Source: Streptomyces sp. GS7 (GTDB lineage Bacteria; Actinomycetota; Actinomycetes; Streptomycetales; Streptomycetaceae). Taken from it: 64,000 nt of DNA. Every line of letters begins with the position of its first letter. Within the stretch, counting starts at the first letter, position 1. The notes under the pieces are model-generated. The model had not been told where the DNA came from. It did no database searches and was given only the letters and a program-made list of their open reading frames with translations. The translations under genes were made by a program, and so were the position numbers. Positions 38,146 to 47,352 of the stretch are shown here, in pieces. The stretch lies in assembly GCF_009834125.1 (NCBI RefSeq), contig NZ_CP047146.1:7410501-7474500 (forward strand), in the 5' to 3' direction.

Positions 38146-39516
38146 ATGCACCGCATGAAGAGCACGGATGACGCAGGGCGCACGGACGGCACGGGCCGTG
38201 CGGATCGCACCGGCCGTACGGGCCGGGCCGGGCGCCGGGGCCGCCTGAAGGTGACCCTCCTGCTGCACGACGCGTACGCCATCGGCGGCACCATCCGCAC
38301 CACCCTGAACCTCGCCGCCGCGCTCGCCGACCGGCACGACGTCGAGATCGTGTCGATGCTGCGGCACCGCGAGGTCCCGCGGTTCGCGGTGGACCCCCGG
38401 GTACGGCTGATTCCCCTGGTGGACGCCCGGGTGGGCAGCGACGACATGGCGCATCCGCTGTTCGGCGAGCCCGCGGTGGACTTCCCGCTCGCCGAGAAGC
38501 GGCACCACCACTACAGCCGGCTGGTCGACGTCCGCGCCGCGGAGTTCCTGCGCGGCAGCGACGCCGACGTGCTCATCGGCACCCGGCCCGGCATCAACGT
38601 CTACCTGGCCCGCTTCGCCCCCCGCCGCGCCCTGCGGATCGCCCAGGAGCACCTGCGGCACGACGCGCACAGCGCCGAGCTGCGGACCGAACTCGCCCAC
38701 CACTACCGGGCGTTGGACGCGGTGGTCACCACGACCGAGGCGGACGCGGCGGTCTACCGCACGCGGATGCCGCTGCCCGGCGTACGGATCCTGGCGGTCC
38801 CCGACATCGTCCCGGCGCCCGCCGGGCCGCCGTCCGACGGCAGCTCGAAGATCATCGCGGCGGCCGGCCGGCTGGTCCGCGGCAAGCGCTTCGACCTGCT
38901 GATCGAGGCGTTCTCCGCGGTCTCCGTCAAGCACCCCGACTGGCGGCTGCGCATCCACGGCGACGGCGCCGAACGCACCCGGCTGCAGCACCTCATCGAC
39001 GGGCTGGGGCTGTCCGGGCGGGCCGAACTCACCGGGCCGCGGTCGCCGATCGAGGAGGAGTTCGCCAAGGCGTCGATCGTCGCCTCGGCCTCGGACGCCG
39101 AGTCGTTCGGGATGCCCCTCGTCGAGGCGATGCGCTGCGGCGTACCGGTCGTCAGCACCGACTGCCCGCTGGGCCCGGCCGAGATCGTCCACGACGGCGC
39201 GGACGGTGTGCTGGTGCCGCGCGGCGACGGACGGGCGCTGGCCGGCGCGCTGCTCGACCTGATCGAGGACCCGGAGCGCCGCCGGGAGATGGGCGCCGCC
39301 GCGCTGGCGGGCGCGTACCGCTACGACCCCGAGCCGATAGCCGAGCGGTACCAGCTGCTCTTCCGGGACCTGCGGGCGACCCGCCGCGGCCGGGTGCTGC
39401 GCCGGGCCGCCACGGCGGGCCGGGCCCGGGGGCGCGAACAGGTCCGGCGGCTGCGGCGGCGCCTGGACGCGCGGCCGGAGCCCGGCGCCGGCGGCGTTCC
39501 GACGACCGGCCTCTGA
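38146..39516 (+). CDS. GT4-family glycosyltransferase
   Basis: 456 residues with a GT-B fold. After a basic, Thr/Gly/Arg-rich tail of about 25 residues comes KVTLLLHDAYAIGGTIRTTLNLA (N-terminal Rossmann start with acceptor-side GG). The C-terminal domain shows AAGRLVRGKRFDLLIEAF, LRIHGDGAERTRLQ, SASDAESFGMPLVEAM (E-x7-E nucleotide-sugar motif) and GVPVVSTDCPLGPAEIV. It is likely retaining and uses a nucleotide sugar; the acceptor is unknown. ATG 38146 has GAAGAG upstream. Divergent from the response regulator with a 216-bp gap. The C-terminal 35 residues are Arg-rich. Confidence 0.88.
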   Translation: MHRMKSTDDAGRTDGTGRADRTGRTGRAGRRGRLKVTLLLHDAYAIGGTIRTTLNLAAALADRHDVEIVSMLRHREVPRFAVDPRVRLIPLVDARVGSDDMAHPLFGEPAVDFPLAEKRHHHYSRLVDVRAAEFLRGSDADVLIGTRPGINVYLARFAPRRALRIAQEHLRHDAHSAELRTELAHHYRALDAVVTTTEADAAVYRTRMPLPGVRILAVPDIVPAPAGPPSDGSSKIIAAAGRLVRGKRFDLLIEAFSAVSVKHPDWRLRIHGDGAERTRLQHLIDGLGLSGRAELTGPRSPIEEEFAKASIVASASDAESFGMPLVEAMRCGVPVVSTDCPLGPAEIVHDGADGVLVPRGDGRALAGALLDLIEDPERRREMGAAALAGAYRYDPEPIAERYQLLFRDLRATRRGRVLRRAATAGRARGREQVRRLRRRLDARPEPGAGGVPTTGL

Positions 39517-39711
39517 GCGGGCCCCGCACCCCCTCCCGCACCATCCGTCCCACCGGTGCCATGCGTCACCAACTCGCCTGCGCAGCCGGGAACTTCAGCG
39601 CGTCGATCTGGCGTCTCCGGTCGTGAACATGCTGAACTGCTGGGGGGCCGCTGCCGTTTCGCGCAGATGACGCTTCGCATTTCGCAGATCCGATTCGGCA
39701 GGAGGTCGCTC

Positions 39712-40266
39712 ATGCTGCACGGTGTCGATGTCAGCTCCTACAACACCGGTTATTCCGCCCAGGGGTTGGACTTCGTATTCATCAAGGCCACCGAAGGCCG
39801 CTCCTACGTCAATCCGCACCAGTCGGCACAGGCCGCCCGGGCACGCGAGGCGGGCGCCGTGGTCGGTTTCTACCACTTCCTGTGGCCGGGGAATATCGCG
39901 GCCCAGGCGCAATACTTCGTCGAGCAATGCGCCTCGGTCCACGGCGACCTGCTGGCGGCCGACTGGGAGACCACCGGGGACGGCTCGTACGCCAGCAACG
40001 CGCAGAAGGACCAGTTCCTCCTGGAGGTCAAGAAACTGCGGCCCTCGCACCGCGTGCTGCTCTACTGCAACCGCGATTTCTGGCTGAACCGCGACACCAC
40101 GTCGTATGCCGCGGACGGCCTGTGGATCGCCGACTACGTCACCGCCGGGCAGCCGCGGGTCAAGGCGAAGTGGCGTATCCACCAGTACACGGACCAGCCG
40201 CTGGACAAGGACGTCGCCGCTTTCTCCGACAAGGCCGAGCTCAAGAGCTGGGCGCACCCCGCATAA
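39712..40266 (+). CDS. GH25-type lysozyme-like protein
   Basis: 184 residues of the GH25 muramidase fold: GVDVSSYN at the start (first catalytic-site Asp), FIKATEGRSYVNP, GFYHFLWPG, LAADWET (catalytic acidic pair), and a terminal IHQYTDQ. GH25 enzymes cut the MurNAc-GlcNAc bond in peptidoglycan. No signal peptide is present with ATG 39712, which has a perfect AGGAGG at 39700-39705; starting earlier at 39667 also gives none. It may be released by a non-classical route or act on lysis. Confidence 0.88.
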   Translation: MLHGVDVSSYNTGYSAQGLDFVFIKATEGRSYVNPHQSAQAARAREAGAVVGFYHFLWPGNIAAQAQYFVEQCASVHGDLLAADWETTGDGSYASNAQKDQFLLEVKKLRPSHRVLLYCNRDFWLNRDTTSYAADGLWIADYVTAGQPRVKAKWRIHQYTDQPLDKDVAAFSDKAELKSWAHPA

Positions 40267-40363
40267 ACTTCTCCGGCAGTATCCGGATGCGCGCCATGGA
40301 CACACCGCGTGACCATCTCGCGGAATGTGCGCACAGCGCGTGACGAGAATCAGAGGAGCACCC

Positions 40364-41203
40364 GTGACCGACCCGGCGTCCAAGGCCCTGCAGCAGCACA
40401 TAGCCCAGGAACTCCAGGTGGCGCCGGCCACCACGGCCTTCGACGCCGAGCGGGAGATCGAGCGCCGGGTGGCCTTCCTCACAGAGCGGCTGACGTCCAC
40501 GGGTCTGCGCTCCCTGGTGCTGGGCATCAGTGGCGGTGTCGACTCCACCACCGCGGGCCGGCTCTGCCAGCTCGCGGTGGAGCGGGCCCGCGCGGCCGGC
40601 CACGACGCGACGTTCTACGCGATGCGGCTGCCGTACGGCGAGCAGGCGGACGAGAAGGACGCGCAGCTGGCGGTGGAGTTCATCCGCGCCGACCGGCTGC
40701 TGACCGTGGACGTCCGCCCGGCGAGCGACGCGGCGCTGGCCGCGTCGGTGGCCGGCGGCGTCACCTTCCGCGACGCCCACCACCAGGACTTCGTCCAGGG
40801 CAACATCAAGGCCCGGCAGCGCATGATCGCCCAGTACGCGGTCGCCGGTGCCCACGACGGCCTGGTCGTGGGCACCGACCACGCCGCCGAGGCGGTCTCC
40901 GGCTTCTTCACCAAGTTCGGCGACGGCGCGGCCGACGTCGTACCGCTCACCGGGCTCACCAAGCGCCGGGTGCGCGCCGTGGCGCAGGCCCTGGGCGCTC
41001 CGGCCGAGCTGGTGTGGAAGGTCCCGACCGCCGACCTGGAGACCCTCGACCCGGGCAAGCCCGACGAGGACGCGCTCGGCGTCACCTACGACCAGATCGA
41101 CGACTTCCTGGAGGGCCGCCATGTCGACGCGGACGCCTTCGCGTCGATCGTCCGGCGCTACCGCCTCACCGAGCACAAGCGGGCGCTGCCGATCGCCCCG
41201 TGA
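40364..41203 (+). CDS. nadE: Ammonia-dependent NAD synthetase
   Basis: Final step of NAD synthesis: nicotinic acid adenine dinucleotide plus ammonia and ATP. The 279 residues carry the PP-loop SGGVDS (about residues 55-60), [20 protein letters not shown], and [24 protein letters not shown], all NadE markers. The glutaminase domain of the longer NadE form is absent, so free ammonia is the donor. GTG 40364 follows AGAGGAG. A terminator-like hairpin follows. Confidence 0.96.
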   Translation: MTDPASKALQQHIAQELQVAPATTAFDAEREIERRVAFLTERLTSTGLRSLVLGISGGVDSTTAGRLCQLAVERARAAGHDATFYAMRLPYGEQADEKDAQLAVEFIRADRLLTVDVRPASDAALAASVAGGVTFRDAHHQDFVQGNIKARQRMIAQYAVAGAHDGLVVGTDHAAEAVSGFFTKFGDGAADVVPLTGLTKRRVRAVAQALGAPAELVWKVPTADLETLDPGKPDEDALGVTYDQIDDFLEGRHVDADAFASIVRRYRLTEHKRALPIAP

Positions 41204-41209
41204 CGCCGC

Positions 41210-41240
41210 GGGTGCCCGCGCCCGCGCGGTGGGGGCACCC
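41210..41240 (+). terminator. Hairpin after nadE
   Basis: GGGTGCCC and GGGCACCC form an 8-bp stem around a 15-base GC-rich loop, starting 7 bp after the nadE stop. A plausible factor-independent terminator without a U-tract. Confidence 0.5.
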
Positions 41241-41381
41241 CGTTCTGTCATGCTCCGGCAAGGGGGCGGTCACCGTCCCGGTGCTAAACCATGGGCCGGA
41301 GCGGGCATGCATGCGGCCATGGGAAGCCACGAAGTGCGATCGGAAGATCAACTGTCAGTGGGGCCGCCTACTCTCCAGGAC

Positions 41382-41738
41382 ATGGGTTACGCAAGCCTGC
41401 GCGAACTCCGTACCGCGCTGACCACCGCCTCCGACCTCGCCTCCGCCCTGCCGTCCGCGCCCACCCGGCGGGACGCCGACCGGCTCGTCGACGCCCTCCG
41501 CCGCGCGCTGACCGCCGCCAGCTCGCTGGGCGAGGACCCCACCGGCCCGACGGGCTGCGCCCTGCACCCCAACGGCGCGGTGGATCCGCTCTACGGCGAC
41601 CCGGAGGACCCCCTTCCGCCGGGCTACGGCAAGTGCCTGCTCTGCAACGACCGGCGGCGCCGGGCGGACGCCCACCCCCCGCACGCCCGCCCGCGCCCCC
41701 GGCCGCATCCGCGCTGGCACCGGCGGCTGAGTGCTTAG
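41382..41738 (+). CDS. Small hypothetical protein with CxxC motif
   Basis: 118 residues. The first 50 form amphipathic helices (RELRTALTTASDLASALPSAP and DADRLVDALRRALTAASSL). A short region then has GCALHPNGAVDPLYGDPED and GKCLLCNDRRRR, whose CxxC plus the earlier Cys and His could bind zinc. The tail is His/Pro/Arg-rich. ATG 41382 follows AGGA closely; an in-frame ATG at 41320 is possible. The function is unknown. Its stop overlaps the end of the convergent ccdA-like gene by four bases. Confidence 0.65.
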   Translation: MGYASLRELRTALTTASDLASALPSAPTRRDADRLVDALRRALTAASSLGEDPTGPTGCALHPNGAVDPLYGDPEDPLPPGYGKCLLCNDRRRRADAHPPHARPRPRPHPRWHRRLSA

Positions 41739-42658
41739 GACCGGTCCGATGGCTCGGGGCCTGCCCCGTCGGGCAGGCCGGGGTCGCGGCCGGAGGTCCC
41801 CGGCTGCGGCCCGGCGGTGTCGTCCGCCGGCCGCGGTGTGCGCTCCGACCGCAGGGCGATCCGGCCCAGCACCGCGGCGGCGGCCAGCGCGGCCAGCGCG
41901 ATCAGGACGAAGTCCGGTACGCCGTCGCCGATCCGGGTCGCCCACTCCTCCAGCCGCATCTCGGCGTCCGGGTCCAGGATTCCGGGCAGCGCGCTGGTCC
42001 CGTTGAAGCGCAGGAACAGTACGCCGATGCCGATGAAGAAGACGCCGGAGAGCACGGACGTGGTGTGCAGCTCCAGCCGGCCGAGGCGGAAGGCCCGGCC
42101 GCGCAGCCAGCCGCGGGTGCCGAGCCGGAAGCGGTCCCACAGCAGCGCCAGGACGAACAGCGGCAGCGCCATGCCCAGGGCGTAGACGGCGAGCATCGAG
42201 GCGCCGTAGAGCGGTGAGCCGCTGACCGCGGTCACGGTCAGCACCGCGCCCAGGATCGGGCCGGCGCAGAAGCCCGCGAGCCCGTAGACGCAGCCGAGCA
42301 GGAAGGTGGAGAGCGCCGAGCGCGGGGTGATCCGGGCGGCGGCGGCCTGGGCGCGCTTCGAGGCGAAGCCCAGGCCCAGGATCTGCGCGAGCCCCATCGC
42401 GATCACCACCCAGCCGCCGACCGCGACCAGCAGATCGCGGTGGCCGTTGAACAGCCGGCTGGCCGCCGTGCTGGCCGCGCCCAGCGGCACCAGCGTGGTG
42501 GCCAGTCCCAGATAGAACACGCCGGTACGGGCCAGCAGCCGGCCGGGGTTGGCGAGGGAGTACGCGAAGAACGCCGGCAGCAGCAGCGCGCTGCACGGAC
42601 TGACCAGCGCCAGCGCGCCGCCCAGGAATGCCGCGAGGTAGCCGATGTCGGTGGTCAC
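41735..42658 (-). CDS. CcdA/DsbD-like thiol-disulfide membrane transporter
   Basis: 307 residues with six to seven spans. The CcdA redox cysteines appear in VSPCSALLLPAFFAY (first) and GFCAGPILGAVL (second), each next to a proline as in the family. It passes reducing equivalents from cytoplasmic thioredoxin to extracytoplasmic thiol proteins, as in cytochrome c maturation. A Ser/Pro-rich cytoplasmic tail of about 45 residues ends the protein. The GTG start overlaps the DsbA-like gene stop (GTGA), so the partner is presumably the DsbA-like protein. Confidence 0.9.
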   Translation of the reverse strand: MTTDIGYLAAFLGGALALVSPCSALLLPAFFAYSLANPGRLLARTGVFYLGLATTLVPLGAASTAASRLFNGHRDLLVAVGGWVVIAMGLAQILGLGFASKRAQAAAARITPRSALSTFLLGCVYGLAGFCAGPILGAVLTVTAVSGSPLYGASMLAVYALGMALPLFVLALLWDRFRLGTRGWLRGRAFRLGRLELHTTSVLSGVFFIGIGVLFLRFNGTSALPGILDPDAEMRLEEWATRIGDGVPDFVLIALAALAAAAVLGRIALRSERTPRPADDTAGPQPGTSGRDPGLPDGAGPEPSDRS

Positions 42659-43437
42659 TTCCCGGCCCCCGCGGTGCCGTGCCCGCCCTTCGCCGCGGCG
42701 GCGGCCCGGGTGATCGCCTGCTCGAAGACCCCGGTGGGCTGGGCCCCGGCCACCGGCCGGCCGTTGATCAGGAAGGACGGGGTGGACTGCACGCCGAGCT
42801 GGTAGCCCTCGTCCTGGTCCTTCTTCAGGGCCTGGTCGGCGGCGGGGCTCTTCAGGTCGGCGCGGAACTTCTCGATGTCCGGCACACCGCTCGCGCGCGC
42901 CAGGTCGACGAGCTTGTCCTCGGCCAGCGCGTCGCCCTTGCGGGTCTCGGCGTAGAGCTGGTCGTGCAGCTGCCAGAACCTGCCCTGCCGGCCGGCGGCC
43001 CAGGAGGCGCGGGCGGCGCGCTCGGAGTCGGCGCCGAAGACCGGGAAGTTGCGGAACTCGATGCGCAGGGTGCCCGCGTCGACGAACTTCTTGATCAGCG
43101 CGGGCTGGGTCTCGCGGGTGAAGCGCCCGCAGAAGGAGCACTGGTAGTCGGCGTACTCGACCAGGACCACGGGGGCGTCCGGCTTGCCGACGGCCAGCGG
43201 GTCGCCGGCGACGCGCCGGCTGGTGCGCCGGGCGAAGTCGTCGTACAGCTTCTGCTGTGCGGGGTCCTCCTGGGACTGCGCGGAGGCGGCGGTGTCGGGT
43301 GCGGCGGTGCCGCCCTCGTCCCGGCCGCCCTCGACGGCCTTGCCGACGGCGACCGCGATGGCGATCACGGCCACGACGAGTGCGACGACCGCGCCGATCG
43401 CGGCCAGTTTTCGGGTGGGGGAAGCGGAAGTGGGCAT
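42655..43437 (-). CDS. Membrane-anchored DsbA-like thioredoxin-fold protein
   Basis: 260 residues. One N-terminal span (about residues 11-32) is followed by an Asp/Gly/Gln linker and a DsbA-type thioredoxin domain with active site CSFC in VLVEYADYQCSFCGRFTRE and a cis-Pro in QSTPSFLINGRP. It would form, break or isomerise disulfides outside the membrane. ATG 43437 has GGAGCTC upstream. It is coupled to the CcdA-like gene downstream and preceded by a small anchored protein gene 59 bp upstream. Confidence 0.9.
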   Translation of the reverse strand: MPTSASPTRKLAAIGAVVALVVAVIAIAVAVGKAVEGGRDEGGTAAPDTAASAQSQEDPAQQKLYDDFARRTSRRVAGDPLAVGKPDAPVVLVEYADYQCSFCGRFTRETQPALIKKFVDAGTLRIEFRNFPVFGADSERAARASWAAGRQGRFWQLHDQLYAETRKGDALAEDKLVDLARASGVPDIEKFRADLKSPAADQALKKDQDEGYQLGVQSTPSFLINGRPVAGAQPTGVFEQAITRAAAAAKGGHGTAGAGK

Positions 43438-43496
43438 GCGGGAGCTCCAGACGTACGGAAGCGGAAAACGACAGGCGGGTGCGTCGGGGCAGCGGC

Positions 43497-43919
43497 CTAT
43501 ATCCGCAGTACGGGCAGGAGCGCGGTGTGGTCGGTGGCGGTGGCGCCGTCCGTCGGCGGGCGGGCCCGCGCGAACTGCGCGGTCAGGTCCGCGGGGAGCG
43601 GCCCGGTCCCGGTGGTGGCCGGGGCGAGCGGCTCGGCGCGGTGCGGCGCGGGGATCGGGGCCGATTCGTCGGGGCTCGGCGCATGGCGGCCGGAGCACTT
43701 CTTGGAGGTGTCGGCGACCGCGACCGGGGCGGCCTCGGCGAGCGGCAGACCGCGCTGCGCGGCCGGGCCGGCGGCGCCGGACTCCCAGGCCGCCGTGGCG
43801 TTCGCCGCCCGGCCCGCGAGCCATGCCTGGTCGCCGCCGATCCGGCAGAGCATGGGCCCGAAGGTGACCGCGAGGAGGAGCAGCAGGGTCAGCGTCGCCG
43901 ACCGGCGCAGCTGGCGCAT
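43497..43919 (-). CDS. Small exported or membrane-anchored hypothetical protein
   Basis: 140 residues. The N-terminus MRQLRRSATLTLLLLLAVTFGPMLC is a signal or anchor with a cysteine near its end, but the bases around it do not form a clean lipobox. The rest is Ala/Pro-rich and extracytoplasmic with one further cysteine (KKCSGRH). ATG 43919 follows GGGAGGG. It precedes the DsbA-like and CcdA-like genes on the same strand, so it is probably part of a thiol-redox operon and a possible substrate. The family is not recognised. Confidence 0.65.
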   Translation of the reverse strand: MRQLRRSATLTLLLLLAVTFGPMLCRIGGDQAWLAGRAANATAAWESGAAGPAAQRGLPLAEAAPVAVADTSKKCSGRHAPSPDESAPIPAPHRAEPLAPATTGTGPLPADLTAQFARARPPTDGATATDHTALLPVLRI

Positions 43920-44308
43920 GTTCCCTCCCCCTCGGTGGCGGTCCCGCTCCGCTGGTCCGTGTCCGGCGGGCTCGGTGATCCGTTGGTCTGCGTCCGGTGG
44001 TCCGGTCCGGCGCGCGGATGAACGTCCCATCCTACGGACCGCCGGCGCGCGACGCCCCGCGGTGGCCCGCGGTGGCACACCTCACCCCGCGGAGACGGAT
44101 CGATTAGTAGCACTATGCCCGGATACACGCAGTTTCGCGTCTTTGGTCGGCCCCTGCCTCGCCTGCCATAGTCGGCCCCGCCGATGCGTTCCGGGCCGTC
44201 CACGACCCCGCGGGCCCACCCCTTCCGCCCGCCGGAGGTCGGGTTACTGGGGCCCACCCCGCGACACCCCGCGGGAGGACCCCGGTCCCGTGTCGGGGGG
44301 CACCCCGG
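43920..44308. other. Gene-free region before the thiol-redox operon
   Basis: This 389-bp gap holds the promoter of the small anchored protein gene and the 3-prime flank of the anti-sigma-type gene. A relatively A/T-rich patch (44100-44145) may be a promoter. A 10-bp unit CCCGCGGTGG is repeated in tandem at 44056-44075. I see no RNA gene or convincing short gene. Confidence 0.45.
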
Positions 44309-44836
44309 TCAGCGGTCGTTGACCCGCACCTCGAACCACGTGGTCTTGCCGCGCGGCAGCAGGTCCACGCCCCAGCGGTCGGAGAGCTTGTCGACGAGGA
44401 AGAGGCCGCGGCCGCTGGTGTCCATCGCCTGTACCGGCATCAGGCAGGGCAGCCCGCGGGACGGGTCGCGCACCTCGACGCGGATCCAGCCGCGCCGGCG
44501 GAGCATCCGCAGCCCGAACGTGCGGGCCCCCGTGTGCCGTACGGCGTTGCCGACCAACTCGGAGACCAGCAACACCGCGTGCTCGGCGAGCTGCGGCGAG
44601 AGCGACCACTGCTTGAGGAACACCTCGGCGGTCAACCGCCGGGCGGTGCCGGCGGACTGGGGGCGCGACGGGAGTCTGACCTCGCCCAGGGTCGGGTCGC
44701 CGACCAGGTCGAGGGGCGCGGACGCCGGACCGGCGGGCGCCGGAGCCGCCTCCCCGTCCGCACCGGGAGCGCACCGACGCGCGGCGGCCGTACCACTCCC
44801 CGGCCGCGGCTGCTCCATTCCATCGAGGCCCGCCAT
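44309..44836 (-). CDS. SpoIIAB/RsbW-like ATP-binding anti-sigma-type protein
   Basis: 175 residues. After a Pro/Ala-rich N-terminal tail comes a GHKL ATPase domain: AVLLVSELVGNAVRHTG (N box), RVEVRDPSRGLPC (G1 region) and GRGLFLVDKLSDRWGVDLL (G2). Streptomycetes encode dozens of such kinases, which phosphorylate anti-sigma antagonists or bind sigma factors. No partner gene is adjacent, so its target is unknown. ATG 44836 is preferred; ATG 44818 is an alternative. Confidence 0.85.
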   Translation of the reverse strand: MAGLDGMEQPRPGSGTAAARRCAPGADGEAAPAPAGPASAPLDLVGDPTLGEVRLPSRPQSAGTARRLTAEVFLKQWSLSPQLAEHAVLLVSELVGNAVRHTGARTFGLRMLRRRGWIRVEVRDPSRGLPCLMPVQAMDTSGRGLFLVDKLSDRWGVDLLPRGKTTWFEVRVNDR

Positions 44837-45109
44837 GCCCCCATCATGGCCGCTACTCGGCACCCCGGGGGCGGAACCGGCGGAATCCGTTGTCCGGAAT
44901 CGCCGGCCCCACACCCCCGATCAGACATATGCCAACGGCAGTTAAGGTTCCGCGTCACCCCGCTGACCTGCGCCGACGGCGGACCGGCGGCGGACCGACG
45001 GGACCCGCCCGCAAGGTTCTCTTAAGGTGCAACGAGGTTTTCGGCAATTCGCCCGCACGGGGCACCGGCTCCCGGCCAAACCGCAGGTGCCCCGTCAACA
45101 CCAGGCGCA

Positions 45110-45877
45110 TCAGCGGAACTTGGCCTTGCCCGGACCCTCCTCGACGAAGCTGCGCATTCCGGTCTCCCGGTCCTCGGTCGCGAACAGCCCGGCGAACCAG
45201 TTGCGTTCGATCGTCAGCCCGGTGTCGATGTCCGTCTCCAGCCCGGCGTCGACCGACTCCTTCGCGGCCCGCAGGGCGAGCGCGGGGCCGGACGCCAGCC
45301 GGGCCGCCCAGGCGTGCGCCTGCGCGTACACCTCGGCGGCCGGGACCACGCGGTCCACCAGGCCGATGGCGAGCGCCTCTTCGGCCTTGACGTGGCGGCC
45401 GGTGAAGATCAGGTCCTTGGCCTTGGACGGGCCCACCAGCCGGGCCAGCCGCTGGGTGCCGCCGGCGCCCGGGATCAGCCCCAGCAGGATCTCGGGCTGG
45501 CCCAGCCTGGCGTCGTCGGCGGCGATCCGGAAGTCGGCGCAGAGCGCCAACTCGCAGCCGCCGCCCAGCGCATAGCCGGTGATCGCGGCGACCACCGGCT
45601 TGGGGATCCGGGCCACGGCGGTGAACGCGTCCTGGAGCGCCTTCGAGCGGACGACCATGGCGGCGTGGTCCATGGCCTGCATTTCCTTGATGTCCGCACC
45701 GGCCGCGAACACCTTCTCGCCGCCCCAGACCACGACGGCACGGATGTCGTCGCGGCGGCCGACCTCCTCCGCCAGCTCGCGGAGCCGGTCCTGGGTGGCG
45801 ATGTCCAGTGCGTTCATCGGCGGGCGGTCCAGGCGGATGGTGCCGACGCCGTCGGCCACCTCGAGATTCACAGTCAT
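45110..45877 (-). CDS. Enoyl-CoA hydratase/isomerase family protein
   Basis: 255 residues of the crotonase fold. The oxyanion hole is supplied by AGADIKEM and YALGGGCELAL, and the catalytic-position Glu lies in LGQPEILLGLIPGAGGT, which fits a hydratase of fatty-acid beta-oxidation or related catabolism. The C-terminus LFATEDRETGMRSFVEEGPGKAKF is family-typical. The ATG at 45877 has no clear Shine-Dalgarno. It is downstream of ldt1 on the same strand with a 52-bp gap, so it may be cotranscribed, though no functional link is evident. Confidence 0.92.
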   Translation of the reverse strand: MTVNLEVADGVGTIRLDRPPMNALDIATQDRLRELAEEVGRRDDIRAVVVWGGEKVFAAGADIKEMQAMDHAAMVVRSKALQDAFTAVARIPKPVVAAITGYALGGGCELALCADFRIAADDARLGQPEILLGLIPGAGGTQRLARLVGPSKAKDLIFTGRHVKAEEALAIGLVDRVVPAAEVYAQAHAWAARLASGPALALRAAKESVDAGLETDIDTGLTIERNWFAGLFATEDRETGMRSFVEEGPGKAKFR

Positions 45878-45929
45878 GCGGGCAGGTTAGTACGCGTTAA
45901 CGCCGCCCGCCGCCCCGCGTCCGGCCGGG

Positions 45930-47171
45930 CTACCCGCCGGCCCGCCAGGTGTCCCAGGAGAGGTTCCAGTCGCCGAAGCCGTTGTCGGGCTGGATCGTTT
46001 CGTCGTGGGCGTTCTCGACGATGACCACGTCGCCGACGAGGGAGTTCCGGTAGAACCAGGCCGCCGGCGTGGATCCGTCGTCGCCGCCCCGCACGTCGAA
46101 CAGGCCGACACAGCCGTGGCTGGCGTTGCGGGTGCCGAACGTGTCCCGGCCCGACCAGTAGTTGCCGTGGATGAACGTGCCGGACGTGCTCAGCCGCATC
46201 GCGTGCGGGACGTCCTTGATGTCGTACTCGCCGCCGAAGCCGACGGTGTCGCCGTTCATCCGCGTCACCGGGTGCTTCTCGCTGATCACCATCCGGCCGT
46301 TGTACGTCTCGGTGCCCGGTGCGCCGGCGGTGATCGGAAGGGTCTTCAGCGTCGCGCCGTCGCGGACCACCGTCATCTCCTTCGAGCGGGCGTCGACGGT
46401 GCTGATCTGGCTGCGGCCGACCGTGAAGGAGATCTCCTTGGCCTGGGTCCCGTAGACGCCGGGGCGGCCCTCGACGCCGTTGAGGTCGAGCTTGAGGGTG
46501 ACCTTGGTGCCGGGCGCCCAGTATTTCTCGGGGCGGAAGTCGAGCCGGTCGTTGCCGAACCAGTGGCCGGCGACCGGGACGGACGGACGCGCCGTGACCG
46601 TGATGGCCTTCTCGACGGCCGCGGGGTCGGTGATCCCCCGGGTGAAGTGGAGGGAGACCGGCATCCCGACGCCGACCTGCTGGCCGTTCTCGGGGCTGTA
46701 CTGGCCGATGAAGGTGTTCTTCGGGACGAGCGTGGTGAACGTGGCGTGCTCGGCGGCCTGGCGGCCCCGGGCGTCCACGGCGACCGCGTCGACGGTGTAC
46801 TGCGTCGAGGCGCCGAGATGACCGCTCGGCTCCCACAGGGCACCGCCGCCGGATATCTTCCCGTCGACCTCGTTGCCCTTGGCGTCCTTGACCTTGACGG
46901 ACCGCAGCCGGCCCTTCTGCGCGGACACCTTCAGCGCGCCGTTGGTGGCGACGTCGTGCGCGCCGTCCTTGGGCGCGATCGTCACGACGGCCTGCGAGGC
47001 GGAGGTGTCCGGCCCCGTCTTGCCGGACGGTTTTCCGCCGTCCCCCTCCCCGCCTCCGCACGCCGTCACCAGCAGCAGCAGCGAACCGAGCAGCAGCCCG
47101 AGCGGGGCGCGTCCCCGGCGCGGCCACGACCGCCGGCGGACCGGCTCCCCCGATATCGGCTGGACGTTCAC
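45930..47171 (-). CDS. Lipoprotein L,D-transpeptidase (first paralog)
   Basis: 413 residues. The signal ends in the lipobox LVTAC (Cys38), so the protein is anchored outside the membrane. Two Ig-like domains (about residues 60-250) precede the YkuD catalytic domain, whose signature is HGNYW followed by SHGCVGL with the nucleophilic Cys. These enzymes form 3-3 cross-links in peptidoglycan and are tolerant of most beta-lactams. GTG 47171 has AGAGGGG upstream. A close paralog lies immediately upstream on the same strand. Confidence 0.93.
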   Translation of the reverse strand: MNVQPISGEPVRRRSWPRRGRAPLGLLLGSLLLLVTACGGGEGDGGKPSGKTGPDTSASQAVVTIAPKDGAHDVATNGALKVSAQKGRLRSVKVKDAKGNEVDGKISGGGALWEPSGHLGASTQYTVDAVAVDARGRQAAEHATFTTLVPKNTFIGQYSPENGQQVGVGMPVSLHFTRGITDPAAVEKAITVTARPSVPVAGHWFGNDRLDFRPEKYWAPGTKVTLKLDLNGVEGRPGVYGTQAKEISFTVGRSQISTVDARSKEMTVVRDGATLKTLPITAGAPGTETYNGRMVISEKHPVTRMNGDTVGFGGEYDIKDVPHAMRLSTSGTFIHGNYWSGRDTFGTRNASHGCVGLFDVRGGDDGSTPAAWFYRNSLVGDVVIVENAHDETIQPDNGFGDWNLSWDTWRAGG

Positions 47172-47319
47172 GACTGGCCCCTCTTCCCCTCGCACCGCCC
47201 GCGGACCACCGCGCGCCGGCACCTGCGGGCCGCGCGCGTGCCGCTAGATAACCACACCGCACTGACACTCAACTCCCCCCGGATGTCACCGTTCAGTCCC
47301 AAGGGGGAGGGTGGGCTCT

Positions 47320-47337
47320 CGCTCGTACGTACGAGCG
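47320..47337. repeat. 18-bp perfect palindrome between the two ldt genes
   Basis: CGCTCGTAC followed directly by GTACGAGCG is fully self-complementary. It lies 15 bp after the second ldt stop and 150 bp before the first ldt start. With no loop bases it suits a protein site better than an RNA hairpin, though a slightly opened hairpin could act as a terminator. Confidence 0.6.
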
Positions 47338-47352
47338 CGGGCGGGGGCTCGC

